Shown piece after piece: positions 10,388 to 21,360 of a stretch of DNA of 64,000 bases. Numbering within the stretch: the first letter of the stretch is position 1; every line of letters begins with the position of its first letter. The DNA is taken from positions 1,171,501 through 1,235,500 of the forward strand of contig NZ_CP104213.1 in assembly GCF_025244745.1 (NCBI RefSeq), in the 5' to 3' direction. This DNA is from Deinococcus rubellus. Lineage in GTDB: Bacteria > Deinococcota > Deinococci > Deinococcales > Deinococcaceae. A program made the position numbers and the translations under genes. The notes under the pieces are model-generated. The model was not told where the DNA came from. It saw only the letters and a list, made by a program, of their open reading frames with translations, and searched no databases.

Positions 10388-10393
10388 AGGGTA
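10388..10393 (-). promoter_or_regulatory. leaderless -10 hexamer for polX
   Basis: TACCCT lies seven bases before the ATG at 10380, which favours that start over an in-frame ATG at 10482. Confidence 0.5.
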
Positions 10394-10801
10394 GCGGGTT
10401 TTGGTTGGGTTGGAATGATTGGGCGAGTTGGCGCTCCGCTGTGGATGGATCCTCCTGCATTTCTTGCGGTTGCTTGCGCCAACCTGCCCTACCGTCGTGC
10501 CCCACTGTCCTGCGCTGCTGGCGTGGACACGGTGCCGCAGACCTGCCCGGCCAGCAATGCTGGAAGGCGGTGTACGTTTCAGGTTTTTTCTCCTCCTTCT
10601 TGGCGGGAAGGTTGGAAGGGGGTAAGTAAGCGAAGCGAATGCTCTCCAGGTCTCTGCCCTCAGTTCTGCCTCCTTTGTCCCACCTTCTGGGACTTGGCAG
10701 CCTCAAGACACCGGGACAGCGCGGCCCGCAGACTGTGGGCCACAGGTGAAGACCCCATGCCGACCAGCCGCGTCACGACTTCCGCCCGCCGACACGTCGC
10801 C
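10394..10801. other. intergenic stretch between polX and the PHP phosphatase gene
   Basis: No supported gene. The stretch contains pyrimidine-rich runs and small hairpins, for example GTCCC/GGGAC at 10677-10693 and GGCCC/GGGCC near 10722-10740. Frames through it have no recognisable protein family. Confidence 0.4.
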
Positions 10802-11605
10802 TCAGTTTCCGCTCAGCCGCTCTCGCCCGGCATAGGCCACCACCGCGCCGCCAACATCGTGAATCTCCTTGAGGGCGTCGTGAAAGCGCCAGCCCACCTC
10901 GCCGGGTGTGTGGGCGTCGCTGCCCAGCACGAAGGGAATGCCTCGCGTGGCCGCCGCCCGCACCAGGTCGGGGGCCGGATAGGCCTCGGCCACCGGCTTG
11001 CGCCAGCCTGCCGTGTTGAAATCGAGACTCACTCCCTGCGCGGCGATCACGTCCAGTGCGTGCAAAGCGGCCATACCGTCCTGGTCGGTGTGGCCGAACT
11101 TCTTGGGCAGATCGAGGTGGCCGATGGCATCGAACAGGTTGCTGTGGGCCGCGCCTTCCACCAGGGCGTAATACTCGCGGTAGAGGTCGGTCAGGTCGCG
11201 GCGTTCGTACTCGTCCACGAATTCTGGGTTGTCAAAGCCCCACGCGCCGATGTAATGCACGCTGCCGATCACGTAGTCCCAGGGATGCGCCTCCAGCACC
11301 TCGCGCACGTAGGCTTCGGTGCCGGGGTGGAAGTCGGCCTCCAGGCCCAGGCGCACGCTCAGGCGGCCCTCGAATTCCCTCTGGACTTCCTGCACCGTTC
11401 TGACGTACTCGCCGAGCTGCTTGCGCTTCATGCGCCAGGGTGCGTCGTACCAGGCGGGCATCGGCATGTGGTCGGTGAAGCAGAGTCCGGCCAGGCCGAG
11501 GTCCAGCGCGGCCTGCGCGTACTCGCGGGGATGGCCTGTGGCGTGGCCGCACAGCGGCGTGTGCAGGTGCGAGTCGAAGAGGTGCGGGGGCAGCAGCGGG
11601 GTCAT
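10802..11605 (-). CDS. hisJ: histidinol-phosphatase, PHP family (HisJ type)
   Basis: HisJ-type enzymes dephosphorylate histidinol phosphate in histidine synthesis using a trinuclear metal centre. The PHP ligands are visible in order: FDSHLHTPLCGHATG, FTDHMPM, GLEADFHPG, GSVHYIGAWGFD, IGHLDLPKKFG and LGSDAHTPGEVG. The GSVHYIGAWGFDNPE block is the HisJ/HisK signature. The length, 267 residues, is typical. I choose ATG 11605 because TAGGCT ends six bases before it, and that hexamer abuts the alternative ATG at 11611. It shares a PHP fold with the neighbouring polX product but is a separate gene. Confidence 0.88.
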   Translation of the reverse strand: MTPLLPPHLFDSHLHTPLCGHATGHPREYAQAALDLGLAGLCFTDHMPMPAWYDAPWRMKRKQLGEYVRTVQEVQREFEGRLSVRLGLEADFHPGTEAYVREVLEAHPWDYVIGSVHYIGAWGFDNPEFVDEYERRDLTDLYREYYALVEGAAHSNLFDAIGHLDLPKKFGHTDQDGMAALHALDVIAAQGVSLDFNTAGWRKPVAEAYPAPDLVRAAATRGIPFVLGSDAHTPGEVGWRFHDALKEIHDVGGAVVAYAGRERLSGN

Positions 11606-11611
11606 CCGCAT

Positions 11612-11617
11612 AGCCTA
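11612..11617 (-). promoter_or_regulatory. leaderless -10 hexamer for the HisJ-type gene
   Basis: TAGGCT ends directly before the first ATG (11611) and six bases before the second (11605). The usual spacing therefore selects the second ATG. Confidence 0.5.
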
Positions 11618-11728
11618 GCCCGCGCCCGCATCACGCGCTCGTCACGGCGGTGTTACGCCTCAGCCGCACACTGATTTCAAGCCGAACAACATCCGAGTAC
11701 CAACTCGCGCCGTCAGGGAGGAAAAACG

Positions 11729-12451
11729 ATGCAAAGTGCCGTGCAGATCAGGGTGATGGGAGTGCCGTCCGTGCGAATCGGCGGTCAGGTCGCCCACTTC
11801 AGGACCCGCAAGGCGCTGGCGCTGGCGCTGTATCTGGCGCTGGAAGGCCCGCAGCCGCAAGACACCTTGCTCGAACTGCTGTGGCCCGACGCGCCCAACA
11901 GCGGCTCGCTGCGAACGGCGGCGCTGCATGTCCGTCAGGCGCTGGGTCAGGAAGCCGGGCGGCTGGAAACCCACTGGTGCGGGCTGTCGCTCGACCTCAG
12001 CGGCGCGCAGCTCGACGTGTGGGCGCTGGGCGGTCTCGATGCAGGCGAAGCGCTGGCCTGGCATCACGGCGCGTTTCTGGCAGGCCTGTACTTGCGGGGC
12101 AACGCCACCTGGGACAATTATCTGACCTGGCGCGGCGAGACACTGCGCGACGAGTACGACCAGCGCCTGGCCCGGCTGTTTACGGCGGCCATGCAATCGG
12201 GCGACTTCGCCCAGGCCAGCGCTCTCGCCAGCCGCCGCTGCGACCTCGATCCGCTCTGCGAGGTGGCCTGCTCGCAGTGGGCCTCGGCCCTCCAGGCTGC
12301 CGGGCTGCGCCGCCGCGCCCAGGACGTGCTGGCGGCCTTCGCGCAGCGCTTCGAGCAGATGTTCGGCCCAGCTTCGCTGCCCACCCTACGGGCCGAGCTG
12401 CCGAGCGCACAGCCTGCCGCCCGTTGGATGGTCGGCGCGGCGCGGGCCTGA
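11729..12451 (+). CDS. transcriptional regulator with winged helix and BTAD domain
   Basis: The first 90 residues match the OmpR/SARP-like winged helix: IRVMGVPSVRIGGQVAHF, then FRTRKALALALYLALEG and LLELLWPDAPNSGSLRTAAL. The remainder (about 95-235) is the tetratricopeptide-like bacterial transcriptional activator domain, with FLAGLYLRGNATWDNYLTWR and repeated helical pairs up to AFAQRFEQMFG. At 240 residues it lacks the NB-ARC/ATPase and sensor domains that many SARP-like proteins carry, so it probably binds DNA without a fused sensor. GGAGG with good spacing precedes the ATG. Its targets are unknown; neighbours transcribe away from it. Confidence 0.85.
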   Translation: MQSAVQIRVMGVPSVRIGGQVAHFRTRKALALALYLALEGPQPQDTLLELLWPDAPNSGSLRTAALHVRQALGQEAGRLETHWCGLSLDLSGAQLDVWALGGLDAGEALAWHHGAFLAGLYLRGNATWDNYLTWRGETLRDEYDQRLARLFTAAMQSGDFAQASALASRRCDLDPLCEVACSQWASALQAAGLRRRAQDVLAAFAQRFEQMFGPASLPTLRAELPSAQPAARWMVGAARA

Positions 12452-12603
12452 AGCGGTGTTGGCCGTATCGGTAGACGGCTAAGTACGGTCAGACTGCCGT
12501 TTCGGGATTCTGCAAAAAACACTTCATCCCTACACTCTCGTCTGGCCGTACTTTTGCGCCTTCTCGTTCCGCTCGGTTTACTTGAAGATAAACGTTGTTC
12601 TAC

Positions 12604-13041
12604 TTAGTTGCGGGTGGTGCTGTCCGCAGGGGGTGTCAGGGGCGGCACCGCCACCGGGCGGCCATCCAGGTCCACCGCCACGAACACGAAGGTGCCGTTG
12701 GTCGCCAGTTGCTGCTCGCCGCTCATCAGGTTCTCGCGGTAGACGTCCACCCGCACGGTCATCGAGGTGCGGCCCACCCGGATCACCTGGGCTTCGAGTG
12801 CCAGAGCGTCACCGACCCGCACCGGTAGGTGAAAATCCACGGCGTCCATGCGGGCGGTCACCACGTGATGCTTGGCGTGGCGCACAGCGGCCACCGAAGC
12901 GGTCTTGTCCATTAGCGACAGAACAAAGCCGCCGAAGGCCGTGCCGTGATAATTGGTGTCCTTGGGAAAGACCAGCTCTAACATGCGTGCGCCGCTCTGC
13001 GGCTGCCCGGGCAGGGTCGGAGGAAAGTCGTCGCGGCTCAT
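12604..13041 (-). CDS. acyl-CoA thioesterase, hotdog fold
   Basis: The protein hydrolyses acyl-CoA thioesters. It matches the YciA/cytosolic acyl-CoA hydrolase group: [20 protein letters not shown] (about residues 27-46) holds the catalytic-loop asparagine and the start of the central hotdog helix, followed by [29 protein letters not shown] in later strands and [11 protein letters not shown]. It has 145 residues. The ATG at 13041 is chosen because TAGACT lies seven bases upstream; the in-frame extension to 13242 looks non-coding. It stands alone and its physiological acyl substrate cannot be judged. Confidence 0.88.
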   Translation of the reverse strand: MSRDDFPPTLPGQPQSGARMLELVFPKDTNYHGTAFGGFVLSLMDKTASVAAVRHAKHHVVTARMDAVDFHLPVRVGDALALEAQVIRVGRTSMTVRVDVYRENLMSGEQQLATNGTFVFVAVDLDGRPVAVPPLTPPADSTTRN

Positions 13042-13048
13042 GCCGGGC

Positions 13049-13054
13049 AGTCTA
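13049..13054 (-). promoter_or_regulatory. leaderless -10 hexamer for the thioesterase gene
   Basis: TAGACT lies seven bases before ATG 13041 and decides this start. Confidence 0.5.
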
Positions 13055-13169
13055 GCGGCTGGATGGTCTGACTGTCGGGGGACTTCAGGACTGCACCGCA
13101 CGCCAAGCGTGAATGCCCCGTCAGCTTGGGGTGAGGGTTGTGTCAGGCCCGCCGGGCTAAAATAACAGC

Positions 13170-13310
13170 GTGTCAGGCAACGTTCGCTTCCTGCGCCGCA
13201 GCGGTCCCCACGGGGTGTCCGGTCTCTCTGTCTCAGCAACAATGCCTACTTGTCATCACTGCGCTTACTTGATAGTATGGGACTCAAGTTATCTGCGCTA
13301 CTCCGTCTGA
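13170..13310 (+). CDS. possible 46-residue leader ORF upstream of lon
   Basis: A GTG at 13170 lies six bases after TAAAAT (13158-13163), the spacing seen at many leaderless starts here. The frame runs 46 codons to TGA 13308-13310 and encodes an Arg/Ser-rich N-terminus, then [19 protein letters not shown] with a Cys-x-x-Cys pair. I know no family. The lon promoter candidate lies inside the frame. It could be a small protein, a regulatory leader peptide or chance. Confidence 0.25.
   Translation: MSGNVRFLRRSGPHGVSGLSVSATMPTCHHCAYLIVWDSSYLRYSV
13250..13278 (+). promoter_or_regulatory. candidate lon promoter
   Basis: TTGTCA (13250-13255) and TAGTAT (13273-13278) are separated by exactly 17 bases, a good vegetative promoter about 110 bases before the lon ATG. 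No inverted-repeat heat-shock operator such as CIRCE is visible. Confidence 0.5.
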
Positions 13311-13386
13311 CAGGCAGCCGCTTTGGATTGAACGGTTCCGAGATGACCCAGAATAGCGTGTTCCACCCGGAAGAAAGGAGCCTTTC

Positions 13387-15906
<2,520 letters not shown>

Positions 15907-15929
15907 TTCTGCACACACCCATTTCATTG

Positions 15930-15952
15930 CCCCCGCCACTGCGGGGGTTTTT
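15930..15952 (+). terminator. intrinsic terminator of lon
   Basis: Seven-base stem CCCCCGC/GCGGGGG with a CACT loop followed by TTTTTG, 24 bases after the lon stop. Confidence 0.9.
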
Positions 15953-15969
15953 GCTGGTCCCGGTGGCGC

Positions 15970-15975
15970 TAGACT
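15970..15975 (+). promoter_or_regulatory. leaderless -10 hexamer for the lapA-like/recJ run
   Basis: TAGACT lies six bases before ATG 15982, just after the lon terminator. It would drive the overlapping downstream genes. Confidence 0.5.
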
Positions 15976-15981
15976 TCCAGT

Positions 15982-16350
15982 ATGCGTTTCGTGCAGTTTC
16001 TCCAGGTCCTGCTGCTCTTGCTGCTCGGCGGCTACCTGCTGCTGGTGTCGCTGGAAAATCCGGGGCGGGTGCGCTTGCCGCTGCCGTTTGCTGACGGTGA
16101 GATGCTGCTGCCCACCGGCCTGGCACTGGGGCTGGCGCTTTTGCTGGGGGCCGTCTACTGCGCTCTCCTGCTGCTGCCCCCGCTGGCCCGGCTCCGAATG
16201 CGCCGCCGCGCCGATCTGCGCCGCCGCCGTGAGGCCGAGGAGCGGCTGCAACTGACCCTGCGCTCGCGGCTGGGCGAGGCCGCTCCGCTGGCGGTGCAGC
16301 CGCCCCCATCTTCTGTCTCCGTCTCCATTCCTGCCGAGGCCCGATCTTGA
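15982..16350 (+). CDS. LapA-like two-helix membrane protein
   Basis: The 122-residue product has two membrane helices (about 5-23 and 45-67) joined by SLENPGRVRLPLPFADGEM, the hallmark of LapA/DUF1049 proteins, whose second strand normally reads N-x-x-x-V-x-V-x-x. After the second helix comes a strongly basic segment (RLRMRRRADLRRRREAEERL) likely to be cytoplasmic and helical, then a low-complexity Pro/Ser tail. In Proteobacteria LapA helps lipopolysaccharide assembly; its role in Deinococcus is unknown. The stop overlaps the recJ start by four bases (TTGA). Confidence 0.7.
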   Translation: MRFVQFLQVLLLLLLGGYLLLVSLENPGRVRLPLPFADGEMLLPTGLALGLALLLGAVYCALLLLPPLARLRMRRRADLRRRREAEERLQLTLRSRLGEAAPLAVQPPPSSVSVSIPAEARS

Positions 16351-18491
16351 ATCTCACCCTGCCCACTGCCGCCCCCACTGAGCGTCCTCCCGAGGCCCGC
16401 TGGCTGCTCAGCCCACCGGCCAGCCGCGCCGAACTCCTGCGGGTCATGGCCGAGTTCGGGGTGTCACCGATGCTGGCGCAGGTGCTCTCGGCCAGGGGGC
16501 TGCGCCGCGCCCACCTGACGCCGGAGCTGGCGCTGACGCCCAATCCCGGCTTGCTGGAAGCCGCCGAGCGCACTGTGCGGGCCATCAAAGCCGGAAAGCG
16601 GATCCGCATTCACGGTGACTACGACGCCGACGGTGTGAGCGCCACTGCCATTCTGGTGTGGGGGCTGCGCGAGGTGGGCGCGAACGTTCACGGGTTCATT
16701 CCGCACCGGCTCAACGAGGGCTACGGCGTGCATCCGGACCGGGTGGCCGAGCACGCCGAGGCCGCCGACCTGCTGATCACGGTGGACTGCGGCGTGACCA
16801 ATCTGGAGGAGATCAGGAGTCTGCTGGCCGGTGGCGTGGAGGTCATCGTCACCGACCACCACTCACCGGGACCGGACTTTCCCGACTGCCTGGTGGTGCA
16901 TCCCAAGCTGACGCGCGACTACGACCCGGCCATCCATAACCTGACCGGCGCGGGTGTGGCCTACCACTTGCTGTGGGCGGTGTATCAGCATCTCGGCTTG
17001 CCTGCACCGATTCACCTGACGCCGCTGGCGACCCTCGGCACGGTGGCCGATGTGGCCCCGCTGGTGGGCGAGAACCGGGCGCTGGTGGTGGCCGGTCTCT
17101 TGGAGTTCGGGCGGACTGAGCTGCCCGGTGTGCGGGCGCTGATGAACGGCCTCAAAAAAGTGACGGCCCGCGACGTGGGCTTCGTGCTGGCCCCGCGCAT
17201 CAACGCGGCGGGCCGGATGGGTGAGGCCGATGTGGCCTTAGAGCTGCTGACCACCACCCACAAGCTGGAGGCTGAGAAGCTCAGCACTTACCTGGAGATC
17301 AAGAACAGTGAGCGGCGGGTGCTGCAAGACCGGATGTTCAAGGAAGCGCTGCAACTGGTCGACCCCGCCGACCCGGCCCTGGTCATCACCAAAGACGACT
17401 GGCACCCCGGCGTGATGGGGATCGTTGCCAGCAAGCTGCTCGAAACGTACTACAGGCCGGTGTATATCGTGGCGCAGGGCAAGGGATCGGTGCGCAGCAC
17501 GCCCGGCATCTCGGCGGTGGCGGGCCTCTACGACTCGGCACATCTGCTCAAGCGCTTCGGCGGGCATCCCGGTGCGGCGGGCTTCTCGCTTGACATGGAC
17601 CAGTTTGCCGCTTTCCGGGACCGCATCCACAACTATGCCCGGCAGTTTCCGCGCCCGTTGCCGACGGTGGCGCTCGACGCGCTGCTACCCGCCGGGTGCG
17701 CGGACTTCGATTTGATCGGCGAGATTGAGCGCTTCGAGCCGTTCGGGGAAGGCCACCGTGCGCCCCTGTGGCACCTGCGCGGCCCACTAGAAGCCGCCAA
17801 GCTGATCGGCCAGGACAGGGGCACCCTCAGCTTCACGGCTCTTGGGGTGCGCGGGATCAAGTACCGCGAGGGCCGCACCCGTTCGGGGCCGCACGACTTC
17901 GCCCTGCATTTGCAGCGCAATGCCTGGAACGGGCGCGAGAAGGCCGAGTTTCTGGGCGAGGCGCTGCGCGTTCCGGAGGCGCTCAGCCTCGCCGGAGAAC
18001 CGGGCGGCGGCCCCGTGCTGGCACGTCTCGATCCCAAAACGGCCATGCAGCATCTTCGGGACGGCGCGCTGGCCTACGCGGTGGGCGAGGTGGCCGGGTA
18101 CCTTCAGAGCCACATTCCCGGTGTGACGCTGCTGGACGGCGACGCCAATCTCAGCGGTGAGGTGGTGCTCTACGCCCTGCCGCCCGAGGACGCCCTGGCC
18201 CGCTGGCTTGGTCAGGGCCGGGTATCGTTCGCCTGGGGACCCAAGACCCTGGCCGAGCTGGACGGGCAGACGCTGGGCCGCCGCGCCGTGCTGAGCGGGC
18301 TGGACTACGCGCGGGAAGGCGAGCGCCTCCAGGCCGCCGAGACTTACCGCCGCCTCCAGTGGGCGCACTTTTACCGCACACTCGATGACGAGGGATTCAT
18401 GCGGGCGGTGCGGGCCATGCTGGGGCTGGACCAGCAAGACACGTCAGCGGGGCAGTGCCTTGAAAAAGAGAAGATGTGGGCCGCCGATTGA
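16347..18491 (+). CDS. recJ: single-stranded-DNA-specific exonuclease RecJ
   Basis: RecJ degrades single-stranded DNA 5' to 3' in RecF-pathway recombination and repair, the main recombination route in Deinococcus, which lacks RecBC. The DHH phosphoesterase motifs are present: HGDYDADGVSA (90-100), ITVDCGVTN (about 144-152), VTDHHSPG (168-175) and, in DHHA1, WHPGVMGIVASKLLE and FGGHPGAAGFSL. At 714 residues it includes the OB-fold and the longer C-terminal domain of Deinococcus-Thermus RecJ. Translation starts at TTG 16347, overlapping the previous stop, and the next gene overlaps its end, so dosage is probably coupled. Confidence 0.95.
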   Translation: MNLTLPTAAPTERPPEARWLLSPPASRAELLRVMAEFGVSPMLAQVLSARGLRRAHLTPELALTPNPGLLEAAERTVRAIKAGKRIRIHGDYDADGVSATAILVWGLREVGANVHGFIPHRLNEGYGVHPDRVAEHAEAADLLITVDCGVTNLEEIRSLLAGGVEVIVTDHHSPGPDFPDCLVVHPKLTRDYDPAIHNLTGAGVAYHLLWAVYQHLGLPAPIHLTPLATLGTVADVAPLVGENRALVVAGLLEFGRTELPGVRALMNGLKKVTARDVGFVLAPRINAAGRMGEADVALELLTTTHKLEAEKLSTYLEIKNSERRVLQDRMFKEALQLVDPADPALVITKDDWHPGVMGIVASKLLETYYRPVYIVAQGKGSVRSTPGISAVAGLYDSAHLLKRFGGHPGAAGFSLDMDQFAAFRDRIHNYARQFPRPLPTVALDALLPAGCADFDLIGEIERFEPFGEGHRAPLWHLRGPLEAAKLIGQDRGTLSFTALGVRGIKYREGRTRSGPHDFALHLQRNAWNGREKAEFLGEALRVPEALSLAGEPGGGPVLARLDPKTAMQHLRDGALAYAVGEVAGYLQSHIPGVTLLDGDANLSGEVVLYALPPEDALARWLGQGRVSFAWGPKTLAELDGQTLGRRAVLSGLDYAREGERLQAAETYRRLQWAHFYRTLDDEGFMRAVRAMLGLDQQDTSAGQCLEKEKMWAAD

Positions 18492-19171
18492 CCTGGTCAA
18501 AGGGAAAGGGCTGGCGCAGATTGCTGACCGCCTGTGGCCTGATACTGGGCGTGGTCGCCGCGCTGACGGTGGCACTGGTGCTGATCGCCAACCAGCAGGT
18601 GCTGAGCAGCGCCGAGGGGCGACTTTACGGCGATGTGAATGCTGTTCCGGTTCGGCAGGTGGGCGTGCTGCTGGGCACCAGCAAATACCTCAGCGGCGGC
18701 GGCGTCAACCCGTATTACCGCTACCGCATCGAGGCGGCGCTCTCGCTCTACCGGGCTGGAAAAATCAGCGACCTGATCCTGTCGGGCGACAATGCCCACC
18801 GCAGCTACGACGAACCCACCACCATGCGCGCCGATCTGCTCGCGGGCGGCATTCCGGCGGCGCACCTCTACCGCGACTACGCCGGGTTCCGCACCCTCGA
18901 CTCGGTGGTGCGGGCCAGCAAGGTGTTCGGTCAGGGCCGCTTCACGGTCATCTCCCAGCGCTTTCACAACGAGCGGGCCATTTATCTGGCGCGGGCGCAC
19001 GGCCTGGACGTGATCGGCTTCGATGCCCGCGACGTGAGCGGTCCGGCGGGGAGACGGGTGCAGGGCCGCGAGTGGCTGGCCCGCGTCTCGGCGCTGCTGG
19101 ACGTGTGGCGCGGTACCCAGCCGAGATTTCTGGGTGCACCCGAAGTCATTGACCGTGCGGCTGGGCAGTGA
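18476..19171 (+). CDS. SanA/YdcF-like DUF218 envelope protein
   Basis: The N-terminus carries one membrane anchor (about residues 15-40, ending VALVLIANQQV). The DUF218 domain follows: VGVLLGTSKYLSGGGVNPYYRYRIEAAL, ISDLILSGDN, YDEPTTMRADLLAGGIP, and FTVISQRFHNERAIYLA. This pattern matches SanA, a vancomycin-barrier protein of Enterobacteria, better than soluble YdcF. The catalytic role is unproven. GTG 18476 lies inside the recJ end; TTG 18488, overlapping the recJ stop as TTGA, is an alternative start. The overlap makes it the third gene of the lapA-like/recJ run. Confidence 0.83.
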   Translation: MGRRLTWSKGKGWRRLLTACGLILGVVAALTVALVLIANQQVLSSAEGRLYGDVNAVPVRQVGVLLGTSKYLSGGGVNPYYRYRIEAALSLYRAGKISDLILSGDNAHRSYDEPTTMRADLLAGGIPAAHLYRDYAGFRTLDSVVRASKVFGQGRFTVISQRFHNERAIYLARAHGLDVIGFDARDVSGPAGRRVQGREWLARVSALLDVWRGTQPRFLGAPEVIDRAAGQ

Positions 19172-19286
19172 TTCTGGATACGGTGACCTGACGGGACTTT
19201 AAGTTTCTCATATATGACGCGAAGTGAGAGAAATGCGACCAAAACTGGACTAGTTGGTGAGGGTGTGTGAACGCCATGATGGACCT

Positions 19287-20027
19287 ATGACACAATTAAC
19301 ACCTCCCTCACTGCAACCTCAAGTCCGGTCCACCTCTGCCCTCCAGAAGCCCGCTGTGGCATTGGCCCTGCTCGGCACGACGCTGCTGCTCGGCGCGTGT
19401 GGCAGTATCACCGTCAACCCGCCGCCAGCCACCCAGCCGACAGCAATTTCGGGCATGCTGGTGCCGTTTGCGGCCGGCTCAGCCGATACCATTCAGCAGC
19501 AGTTGACCGGGCTGAGTGCGCCGATTGCCTCCAACGGCAACTTCGATCTGGGTTTGCCGAGCACGGCCATCATGAATGGCACCTACGGTAATCTCCTGAA
19601 TGATGCCAACAGCACTTTCGGGCTGTGTACCACCAATAATGTAACTGCGCCCAGCGGTTTCAAGTCCATCGCCTTTACCACGCTCGACAGCATGAAGGGG
19701 ATGACCTTCGTGGCCGAGAACCTTAGCCCGTTGCCCAGTGGAAACGCCGTGTCGTACAAGGCATGGTGGTTTGCCACTGTTGCAGGTACAGTAACCGTCA
19801 ACAACACGGGTTGTATCGGCTTCGGCAGCATCAACCAGAGCTTGGTCTTCAAGCAAGGTTGGAACGTGATGGACGTCACTGTTAACGGTGCGAACACGAC
19901 GATTGCACTGGCCGCTAACCAGACGCCGGGTCGTCTGACCTGGAAGAATAAGAATGATGTGCAGTCGCTTGCCTCGCAGGCGCTCAACCCGTATCTCTTC
20001 AACCCCTGGGCCGCGCTGCGCCAGTAA
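19287..20027 (+). CDS. putative secreted lipoprotein of unknown function
   Basis: After a hydrophilic start, residues 22-38 are hydrophobic and end in LLLGACGS, a lipobox with the lipidated cysteine near residue 38. The mature 209 residues are Asn/Thr/Ser/Gly rich, probably beta-structured, with two more cysteines (FGLCTTNN, NNTGCIGFG). I recognise no family; similar small lipoproteins occur elsewhere in this window (53478, 59611). The unusually long n-region before the hydrophobic core leaves the start somewhat uncertain. A clear terminator follows. Confidence 0.72.
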   Translation: MTQLTPPSLQPQVRSTSALQKPAVALALLGTTLLLGACGSITVNPPPATQPTAISGMLVPFAAGSADTIQQQLTGLSAPIASNGNFDLGLPSTAIMNGTYGNLLNDANSTFGLCTTNNVTAPSGFKSIAFTTLDSMKGMTFVAENLSPLPSGNAVSYKAWWFATVAGTVTVNNTGCIGFGSINQSLVFKQGWNVMDVTVNGANTTIALAANQTPGRLTWKNKNDVQSLASQALNPYLFNPWAALRQ

Positions 20028-20054
20028 AGCCTCTTCGTCATCTCAAGCCCAATT

Positions 20055-20075
20055 ACCCGCTTCGGCGGGTTTTTC
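20055..20075 (+). terminator. intrinsic terminator after the lipoprotein gene
   Basis: ACCCGC and GCGGGT form a stem around a TTCG tetraloop and run into TTTTTCC. Confidence 0.88.
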
Positions 20076-20119
20076 CTTGCCTTCATTCCGCCCCCGCAAC
20101 CCTCCTCACCCTGGCCGCG

Positions 20120-20125
20120 TACTCT
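20120..20125 (+). promoter_or_regulatory. leaderless -10 hexamer for telA
   Basis: TACTCT lies five bases before ATG 20131. Confidence 0.4.
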
Positions 20126-20130
20126 AAGCC

Positions 20131-21360
20131 ATGAGTGACGCCGATCTGGACACCCTGACGCCGCCCGAAACCCTTAAAGCTCCCAGGGCTGTGCCCAGCA
20201 TCGGCCCCGACCAGGGCCGCGACATGACCCCGCTGAGCGGCGAGGACAAGACCCGCCTCGACGAGATGGCCCGCGCCTTCGTGCAGGACGTGACCAAGCT
20301 CGACGCGCACGGTGAGGGCTTTAAGCGCAAGCTCGACTCGGTGCACGCGCTGGGCATGGAGGAGCAGCGCAGCGCGGCGCAGGTCAGCAACCGGATGCTG
20401 GAGCGGCCCCTGCGCGCCACCAAAGCGGGTGTCTTCGACGAGGGATCGAGCATTATCAAGGGTCTGACCGATCTGCGCCATACTGTCGAGGACCTCGACC
20501 CGTCGCGCGGCACCCCGGCCCGGCGCTTCTTCGGAATGCTGCCCGGCGGCAAGAAGGTGCAGAGCTACATGGAGCGCTACGCCAGCGCCCAGGACCACCT
20601 CAACGCCATTCTGGACACGCTCTACCGCTCGCAGGACGAACTCAGGAAGGACAACGCCTCGATTGAAACTGAGAAGGTGGCGCTCTGGACTGTGATGCAG
20701 AAGCTGCGTCAGTACGCCTACGTGGGCCAGGCAGTGGACGACGCCCTGACTGAGCGTCTGACGCTGCTCGAACAGACCGATCCCGACAAGGCCCGGATGG
20801 TCCGCGAGGAACTCCTCTTCGCCATTCGCCAGCGCATCACCGATCTGCTGACCCAGTTGGCCGTCAGTGTACAGGGTTACCTGGCGCTCGATCTGGTCCG
20901 TAAGAACAACCTGGAACTGGTCAAGGGGGTGGACCGCGCCACCACGACCACCATCAGCGCCCTCAGAACCGCCGTGCTGGTGTCGCAGGCGCTCGGCACT
21001 CAGCAGATGGTGTTGGAGCAGGTCACGGCGCTCAACACGACCACAGGCAACATGATCGAGAGCACTTCCAATCTGCTCAGAACCCAGTCGGCCCGCATTC
21101 AGGAAGGTGCGGGCAGCGCCACCGTCAATGTCGAGCAGCTCCAGACTGCCTTCAAGAATGTCTATGCGGCGCTCGACGCCATCAGCGAGTACAAGGTGCG
21201 GGCGCTGGAAAACTTCCGTCAGACCACCCAGATTCTGGCCAAGGAAGTCGGCACCGCCCAGACTTACCTCGACAGGGAGCGCCAGCAGGCCTCGCAGGAA
21301 CTCGCCAGCGAACTGAAAGTAAGCGGTTCGGTGGTGCGGGAGGGGGAACTGAAGCTGTAG
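20131..21360 (+). CDS. telA: TelA-family toxic anion resistance protein
   Basis: The 409-residue protein is almost entirely helical and hydrophilic, without membrane segments. It fits the TelA/KlaA family (tellurite resistance and envelope or phage stress). Family blocks include FVQDVTKLDAHGEGFKRKLDSV, the LERPLRA turn, FFGMLPGGKKVQSYMERYASAQ near residue 130, and a heptad-rich C-terminal half with VRKNNLELVKGVDRATTTTISALRTAVLVSQAL. In many bacteria telA sits beside terD-type genes; none are seen here. It has its own terminator-bounded unit. Tellurite resistance is a family label rather than a demonstrated role. Confidence 0.9.
   Translation: MSDADLDTLTPPETLKAPRAVPSIGPDQGRDMTPLSGEDKTRLDEMARAFVQDVTKLDAHGEGFKRKLDSVHALGMEEQRSAAQVSNRMLERPLRATKAGVFDEGSSIIKGLTDLRHTVEDLDPSRGTPARRFFGMLPGGKKVQSYMERYASAQDHLNAILDTLYRSQDELRKDNASIETEKVALWTVMQKLRQYAYVGQAVDDALTERLTLLEQTDPDKARMVREELLFAIRQRITDLLTQLAVSVQGYLALDLVRKNNLELVKGVDRATTTTISALRTAVLVSQALGTQQMVLEQVTALNTTTGNMIESTSNLLRTQSARIQEGAGSATVNVEQLQTAFKNVYAALDAISEYKVRALENFRQTTQILAKEVGTAQTYLDRERQQASQELASELKVSGSVVREGELKL

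Noticed and set aside
10334..11674. 446-codon plus-strand frame through the polX-hisJ interval
   Set aside because: Runs mostly antisense to the HisJ-type gene; the intergenic part has no plausible start or family.
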